64,000 nucleotides of DNA. It comes from Margaritifera margaritifera. Taxonomy: Eukaryota; Mollusca; Bivalvia; Unionida; Margaritiferidae. Positions 57,990 to 64,000 of the stretch are shown here, in pieces. Under the pieces are notes generated by a model. That model was not told the origin of the DNA. It was given only the letters and a program-made list of their open reading frames with translations, and made no database searches. The stretch is taken from the NCBI GenBank assembly GCA_029931535.1, contig JAQPZY010001569.1, positions 1,645,001 to 1,709,000 on the forward strand, in the 5' to 3' direction. The position numbers and the translations under genes were made by a program. Numbering within the stretch: position 1 is the first letter of the stretch; each line of letters opens with the position of its first letter.

Positions 57990-59270
57990 CTCTATGGTCC
58001 GAAAATATTTTCCAGGAATTCAAGATAAAACCATTTCTTCTTTTTAACTGCTGAATGCTGAAACCAGCTCTGATTTTCTTTGAGTGATAAGATTTTCAAA
58101 TTAGCCGCTGACTGGCAGCCATACTGGATATAAGATTAGCACCGTTTTCATTTAGGACACACTAGACACTTTTAGAAGACTTTTGGTGAAAACCCCATGT
58201 TGATATGACAATCCATTCAGCAGAGTTAGTGACAAGATTTTCAATATGTTCATTGTGGCAGCCATAATGGATGTCTGCATGGCTTCATTTTCATTCAGCC
58301 TACTATAGACACATAGTTTTCTGGAGGAAGCCCAATGTTGATATGACTTTCCATTTAGGAGTAGCAACTAGATTTTTAAGATAACTGCCATGGTGGCCAC
58401 ATTTGAGGTCAGATTGGTCATAATTAGTATTCTTGTGAAAACCTCATGTCGATATGACCTTACATTTAGGAGGTGTAGCAATTACAAAATTTTCAAGATG
58501 GCTGCCATAGTGGCCATACTGGATGTTCGATTGGCAACATTTCATTTAGTGCCAACAAGACATGATATGAAGTCTGAAAACCCAATGTTGATTTGACTTT
58601 CCATCTAGGAGGAGTAGCAATAAGATTTTCAAGATGGCTGCTGTGGTGTCCATATTGGATATCAAACCAGAACAATTGTTATTTAAGACCAACTAGACAC
58701 CATAAAAAAGTCTTCTGGTGAAAATACCATACTGATATGACTTTCCATTCTGAAGGAGTAGCAATAACAAGATTTTCAAGATAGCTGCATTGGTGGTCAT
58801 ATTGGATGCCTGATCAGCACCATTTTCTTTAGACCCAATTAACTAGACATCATAAGAAGTCTTTCAGTGAAAACCCCATGTTGATACGACCATCCTTTCA
58901 GCTGGAGTGGCAACAACAAGATTTTCAAGATGGCCACTGTGGGGGCAATATTGGGTGTCAGGGCAGCACCATTTTCATTTATGACAAACTAGACATCATA
59001 AGACGTCTTGTGGTGGAAACCCCATGCCAATATAACTTTCCATTCAGGAGGAGTAACAATAACAGGATTTTCAAGATGGCTGCTATGATGGCCACATTGG
59101 CTGTCAGAGCAACATCATTTTTATTTAGGACCAACTAGACCTTGGGATGAATGTGTGTGTAAAGTTTAGTTACAATCCTCCATAGTGTGCTAAAAGACGG
59201 ACGAACATTAGACAATGGACAACAGGCAACCCCATAAGCACTTCTGGTCTATGACCAGTACAGCTAAAAA
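57990..59270. repeat. Old array of about 150-bp units, second array of the AAGATGGCCGC family
   Basis: The markers gacatcataagaagtctt and gattttcaagatggctgc recur at about 140-155 bp (for example 58696, 58851, 58992). Both arrays of this family end with the same coda: gatgaatgtgtgtg, aagtttagttacaatcct, a gacggac stretch and cataagcacttctggt. The shared coda shows the array is the body of a repeated element with a defined end. Confidence 0.88.
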
Positions 59271-59924
59271 TGAACTCAGCTTTTAAGTTTACAAACTGTT
59301 CATGCACTGGTGTTTAAGTAATGAAGCTGAATGCTAAAACTCTCATTTGAATTGCAGGGCTTGGAAATTCACTCTACCAACGGCTAGTGAAAATTTCCAG
59401 TGGTTGAGTGAATTTTCGAATCACTTACCCAATCTGGTGAGTACTGATTCAATGCTGACCAGTGTCTTTAAAGAAAAGGATATTCAGTGAAGAATATTGC
59501 TGACTTTTTGTTCACTGAACATCCATACTTTCTACTTAAAGTTTGTTTCCCATTTGTTTGGATCAAGCTCATACAAGCGCCATTGGTCTCACTCTTCGAT
59601 ACTAATAAATGCTTATTGAAGAAAGAACAGACTGGTCTCAATTTGTAATTACTTACATCTGGTGTTCAAATGGTCACAGAATAAGTTCTAGAAAACAACC
59701 TTTCACAAGACTGAATTTAGTTTGTTCCAGGCTTTCAAGCACCCTTTTGTGAAAAAATAGGGACAAAGTTGAGATATTTTTATAGGGTATGATTGACTTA
59801 CCTTTTGTAGTTGAACCAACCATAGCTCAACTTGTATATCTGCTCCTCCAATCCAGAAAACTTATTTTTCCAGGAATAAACCGGTTCCACAATGCAACAG
59901 CCAAAATTTATCTGAAACTGCAGT

Positions 59925-60085
59925 TCAGACAAGGTTGACATGTTGCCTCTACCACTTCATCTTCACTTGCCAAGGTTCATACAAGGTTTACATGTTGCCT
60001 CTACGACTTCATCTTCACTTGCCAAGGTTCAGACAAGGTTGACATGTTGCCTCTACCACTTCATCTTCACTTGCCAAGGTTCATC
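59925..60085. repeat. 52-bp tandem repeat (3 copies)
   Basis: The unit is cagacaaggttgacatgttg, cctctaccacttcatcttca, cttgccaaggtt. Copies are nearly identical, so this is a recent duplication. Confidence 0.95.
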
Positions 60086-60986
60086 GATCCACTTTGTTCC
60101 ACATCAAACCTTGGCAGATGGAGCTAGCAGAAACAGTAATTTGAACAAGTGGCCTGTTGCAGATAAAAGAGTCACTGCCCATAGCAAACAAAATCAATTA
60201 ACCAATGATAGAGCTTGTTAAATGACCTGTTAGGTATTCACTAAGGCAATTACCATGATGTCGACAGGCACTGACTCAAAATTAAAAGTTGTTTCAAATG
60301 TTTAAATTGGAGAAACTTATTTTCAACATGTGTCGATGTGTACTGAGACTGCTATGATTATTTGTAACAATCTCCCAGTTTAAATGTAACAAGGGATCTG
60401 ACTGGATCAATTTCTAATTCATCTGCATCCAATCAGACTGTGAAGCAGCAGATACTGTTTCAGCTAGCTACATATGCCAGTGCTGATTTAGAGCAAAGTG
60501 GACCGATGACCCATAGCTAGCCAAGATGCTACTACCCATGAAGCAGAACAAATTGATGGCCCCAGTTGCCTAGGCTTATTACTAACATCAGAGCACCAGA
60601 TGTTCCCATAAAACTGCATAAATTACTAAAAAGAAAGCAGTAGGGAGCCCAATTAAAAAGCTGGAAAAAGCAGAAAAAGTAGGGACACTCGAAAGCCTGT
60701 TGTTAACATTCTAGACTTTTATAAATACAATAGCTCAGATGACCAAGAGTAAAAAAGTTCAATATTCACCTGACTAGGCAAGTGGACTTTTTAAGATTTG
60801 TAAAACCCTGCATCAAGAATGATGTGAATGCCAATGACAGAGTCAGGAAAAGGATTACCAAAGCATCAGAAGAGAAAAATTAATATGAATTTAAATGTTT
60901 AAAAAGCTAACAAACCTTCCAAATTATCGTGTGCATTTGGTGACTAAAGTTAAAGTCTAAGTCCCTACTTTTACACAATCAATTAC
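60086..60986. other. Intron of the Ly6-like gene; no other gene seen
   Basis: AT-rich DNA with no supported exon. It is the first part of the intron between the two Ly6 exons (minus sense). Confidence 0.45.
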
Positions 60987-61178
60987 CTTTTGGTTCACCA
61001 GTGATGAAACCAGAATCATAAAGCCTGCTGATGGTCTTGTACTTCACACAATGGGTGTCCAGGTAACCACAATTCCCCATGTCCCCTTCGTTTGCTAATT
61101 GGTCATATGGATCAAGACAGACACGAGTCTGAAAGTCACCATCCTTAGAAGCACACTGGTAGCAGTCGATGGATACTC
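60987..61178 (-). CDS. Ly6/uPAR-like (quiver/sleepless-type) protein, internal exon
   Basis: Minus strand, 192 nt between an acceptor (tgtttgtttatctag) and a donor (gtaatt). Two bases, 63 codons and one base give phase 1 at both ends. It reads VSIDCYQCASKDGDF, then VCLDPYDQLANEGDMGNC and THCVKYKT. The start CYQC, a CxDP block and two more Cys are the first half of a Ly6/three-finger domain of the quiver/sleepless kind. The last base joins the exon at 54429-54230 in frame. Together they supply ten cysteines up to the final C-N. The signal-peptide exon is not seen and probably lies beyond 64000. The intron is about 6.6 kb and full of repeats. Confidence 0.86.
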
Positions 61179-61409
61179 CTAGATAAACAAACAGAGGAAA
61201 AAAATAATAGATGTACTAGGTACAAAATGATCTTTTTAAAAGAAAAAAAAAAAAGACCTTTTTTCTCTTGTGGTAACTATATTTAAAAACAGAGAAGCAA
61301 TTATTTCTCCTGGCCTTAAATCCATCTCCTAGTTCTGCTCTCATTTGTCCTCTAAACATTCCCTGATTCGTATTCCAGATCACTGTTTAAAAACCTAATT
61401 AAAATTGTG

Positions 61410-61540
61410 ATATTTTCTAAAAATTCTTTAAGTTTCATGAGTATGTTTGTGTTACTAATAGATTATAATAGAATTCAGTATTTATAATACTAAAGACATG
61501 TCAAAATAAATAGTAATTACTATTGTCTTTTGTATGATAC
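61410..61540 (+). mobile_element. LINE 3' UTR, left part (split by insertion)
   Basis: catgagtatgtttgtgttac and the following 120 bp match 28578-28680. The match stops exactly at the ATAC before the inserted element. The right part resumes at 63457. Confidence 0.85.
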
Positions 61541-62174
61541 TGTAATTAGCATGAAATCTAGCCTTGAAATTTTTTTTTTTTTTTAAATCAAGTTTTTTTA
61601 ATCGTAAAGCTCTCGGTGGTAAAGCAGGGTGGGTGGGTGTTGTCAACATTACGGTTAACATTAAATTTCTTCATTAATACCTAGAGTTATCCAATGCCAA
61701 ACGATGGTTGGTATGATTCCCGTTTATATTTCATATTCGCATATAAATTGATTCTAAATCATCTTTTGAACTGTTTAAACTCATGATGTTACACCATGGA
61801 TCGATGTGTAAATTCATCCTCGGTATCAGCCTCGTTTCCAGGTTTGTCACAATTGGAACACTTCCATAGTTATCTCGCTTCATAAAAATGAGGTCGCTTA
61901 CGGTATCATCCATTTTAAAGCTTAACATGTTTCTTTATATTGTAAATTGTGACCATTTGGACATATATTTGCTGTATTCGAACTTAACCAAAACACTTAA
62001 TAATATTAAATTGTAATCAAAATTATTAATTAATGTGTGGTTTTGTTGTTATTAGTAGCAATGTTCGGTTGCCCCTGCGAGCGCGCGCTTGCAGAATTTT
62101 TCCTGCTGTTGCTACCCAGCGAACGGCAGAATTTTCCATGCTTGGCGCAGAATTCTGCAGAATTCCGCGGGAAG

Positions 62175-62182
62175 TATAAAAG
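62175..62182 (+). promoter_or_regulatory. TATA box
   Basis: TATAAAAG preceded by a GC-rich stretch with repeated cagaatt / gcagaattc motifs (62091-62168). This is the most convincing core promoter in the window. It lies inside the LTR-like element and so probably drives that element. Confidence 0.6.
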
Positions 62183-62652
62183 GGCTAGTCAGCGTCTGTG
62201 CTAGGACCTGATCGGGTTTCCGAGGGTCGTGTTAAGAGTTCTGTGTGTGCGTGAGAAAGTTTTTTTTTACAACTTTACTACGAAGTCCATATAAGGCAGT
62301 GTGCAAAGAAAAGGTAACTCTTTTGTTTATTATTTTCCGCGAATCAGAAATTTACAGTTATTTCACTATGTCTTTCTAAGTAATTGCCAGGAAAAATAAC
62401 GTTTCTTATAGTTAATTTTGGACAGGTCTAAAAAAAAGTTCTGAAATCTGCATCTGTATAATCTAAACCTTTCAGGATATTTATTCTTTCATGCTGATGT
62501 TTAAAAATCAGCAACTTTAGCTTATATATTTATCCAATCAGTTAAATTATATGCAGACAGTATTTTCCATGATCTTGTGAGGTCAAGTCAAGTGTTTCTT
62601 GCAGACCTTATTAAAATAATAATACTTATTACAGTTCAGTAGGAATATGAAA

Positions 62653-62703
62653 TTATGAAATAATGATAATAATAACAATAACAATAGCAACAACAACAAC
62701 AAC

Positions 62704-62747
<44 letters not shown>

Positions 62748-62772
62748 CAACAACAACAACAACAATAATAAT
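62653..62772. repeat. (AAT)n/(AAC)n microsatellite
   Basis: Compound trinucleotide run. The minus-strand poly-Leu frame across it is an artefact. Confidence 0.97.
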
Positions 62773-62789
62773 GTAAAAGTTTGATTAGG

Positions 62790-62975
62790 AAGCCACCGAG
62801 TGTTTCTCAAGGCTTTTTTCATAAGTTATTTGTTATATTGTAAAGCTACTGAGTGTTTCTCAAGGCTCTTTTCATAAGTTATATTGTAAAGCTATTGAGT
62901 GTTTCTCAAAGCTTTGTGCATAAGTTGAGTTATTATTATTATAGCCATTGAGTGTTTCTCAAGGCTCTGTTTGAA
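62790..62975. repeat. About 55-60-bp tandem repeat (4 copies)
   Basis: Copies share ctactgagtgtttctcaagg and ctcttttcataagtt. The spacers between vary. Confidence 0.88.
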
Positions 62976-63239
62976 GTTAACCCATAAGCATATAATTAAA
63001 TGTTAGCCCTTGTTTCTAAGTCAATCCCTAAATAATAAATTAATATAAAATCTGAACATTAAAACTTTAGATATTTTTAACTGTGTATATTAAATTATAT
63101 CATAATAAACTGTTATTTAAATTAAGTATGTTGTCCAAATGCACACTACCACTGTGATATTAGTCATTATGTAGAAATAATGCACCTGTTATTTGAGTTT
63201 TGAATTTGTACTGCTACAGTATATGACTTTATGACTATT

Positions 63240-63245
63240 AATAAA
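63240..63245 (+). promoter_or_regulatory. AATAAA in the LTR-like element
   Basis: Lies 216 bp before the element end, in the same orientation as the TATA box. Confidence 0.45.
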
Positions 63246-63456
63246 CCAGATCAAACTTAAATTGGAGTCTGCGTTTCATCCTAGTCCCATTCTTATAGCT
63301 AGGATCGCCCACTTCATCAGGGAATCACAGAGACCTCTTGGAGTTTAGGTCTAAGTTTAACTGGGCCTTTATTTTTATGGAGAGTTTATTGGCCACAAAG
63401 AGCGTAATGAGTCACTGAATGGTCACCAAGTTATCGGCCAGCGCTATCCCGTAACA

Positions 63457-63563
63457 ATACATATTGTTATACTTTCTTCTGAAGAGGGCCTCAACGGAAA
63501 ATAGTCCTTGACTAAATAAGTCACCCTCAATAAATAAAGTATTATTATTATTGTTATTGTTAC

Positions 63564-63597
<34 letters not shown>

Positions 63598-63598
63598 A
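63457..63598 (+). mobile_element. LINE 3' UTR, right part, with ATT tail
   Basis: tgttatactttcttctgaag, aaaatagtccttgactaaat and caccctcaataaataaa match 28691-28767. An ATT/GTT tail follows (63539-63597). Confidence 0.88.
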
Positions 63599-64000
63599 TG
63601 TTTGACAAGCTAGTTACTGTGTTTTTGTCTGCGAATTTACACTGAAGTGGAGTTACTAAAACATTCACCTCCTCTAGATTTTCCACAGGTATCATGAACC
63701 CTAGCCACACCCCATCCATCTTCCATGTTTCTTTGTTTGGTGCTACATGGGATTGTCAACATTTTCATCTCTGATATCTTAACTGGGTGTTGAATACGAT
63801 TTTTGGTGTCTTTACTGGATGTTGAATTTACAAGTATTCCCACTGTTCATTTTTGTGGGTTTTTTTGTTGAGAGAGAAGTTTGGTCTTTGACACAAGTGT
63901 ATATATCCAGTAGCTCCATTGACCGACAAGTTGCTCTTCAGCAATTTATATTTTTTTCTTACATTACTGGTTGTGGTAGAGAACAAACAACAGCAATGCA
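63599..64000. other. No gene seen
   Basis: A minus-strand frame (63843-63637) is not recognisable. It would lie upstream of the Ly6 exon in sense, but carries no signal peptide. Confidence 0.4.

Larger units (their letters stand above)
61541..63456 (+). mobile_element. LTR-like element inserted in a LINE 3' UTR
   Basis: 1,916 bp beginning TGTAATTAGC and ending CCCGTAACA, flanked by ATAC on both sides (61537-61540, 63457-63460). It holds a TATAAAAG box at 62175 behind GC-rich sequence and an AATAAA at 63240, in the order of an LTR promoter and polyadenylation signal. TG...CA ends, a 4-bp duplication and these signals suggest a solo LTR of the Gypsy type. Some DNA transposons with TGT...ACA ends also make 4-bp duplications, but no transposase or long inverted repeat is seen. 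Inside are an AAT/AAC microsatellite and a 55-60-bp repeat. Confidence 0.65.

Noticed and set aside
62583..62822. Poly-leucine protein on the minus strand
   Set aside because: It is the translation of an AAT/AAC microsatellite.

Overview
This window looks like animal genomic DNA, most likely from a lophotrochozoan and probably a mollusc. The evidence is an AT-rich background, frequent microsatellites (TA, TC/AC, ATT), tRNA-headed SINEs, broken LINEs, short inverted-repeat (MITE-like) elements, a very high load of old tandem repeats, and one recognisable spliced host gene. The taxon is an inference from repeat style, not from a marker gene. Almost no long intact reading frame is host coding sequence.

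Layout. 0.1-7.3 kb: microsatellites, a 33-bp minisatellite, a plus-strand LINE RT fragment, and a minus-strand LINE with ORF1 (RRM-type) and ORF2 (endonuclease plus RT) separated by a 45-bp minisatellite. 7.3-16 kb: minisatellites, two tRNA-type SINEs, MITEs, a 163-bp near-perfect palindrome followed by an unrecognised 119-residue ORF with a small Cys cluster. 16.2-22.3 kb (plus): copy A of a virus-like structural gene module, GC-richer than its surroundings, with compact or overlapping genes: a charged N-terminal gene, a small gene, a penton-like minor capsid gene, two small basic/hydrophobic genes, an adenain-like cysteine protease, a fibre-like gene, a conserved unknown gene and a glycine-rich membrane protein. 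Every gene except the smallest is broken, and an 835-bp LTR-like insert with ATAT duplications splits the module. 23.3-26.6 kb (minus): a degenerate LINE with zinc-knuckle ORF1, RT and RNase H. 28.0-28.8 kb: a LINE 3' end with an ATT tail. 31.4-34.3 kb (minus): copy B of the same virus-like module, shorter, facing copy A tail to tail.

34.6-64 kb is mostly repeats: a SINE, microsatellites, 25- and 34-bp minisatellites, a foldback MITE family, and many old arrays of roughly 150-bp units. On the minus strand lie two exons of a Ly6/uPAR (three-finger, GPI-anchored) protein gene (61178-60987 and 54429-54230) that join in phase. A third, damaged Ly6-like exon may lie at 27308-27196. Near the right end a 1.9-kb LTR-like element with TATA box and AATAAA sits inside a LINE 3' end, bounded by ATAC duplications.

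The most notable content is the pair of inverted virus-like modules. They resemble Polinton/Maverick or adintovirus-type structural genes, but no DNA polymerase B, integrase or packaging ATPase is visible, so they are relics and their exact class is unresolved.
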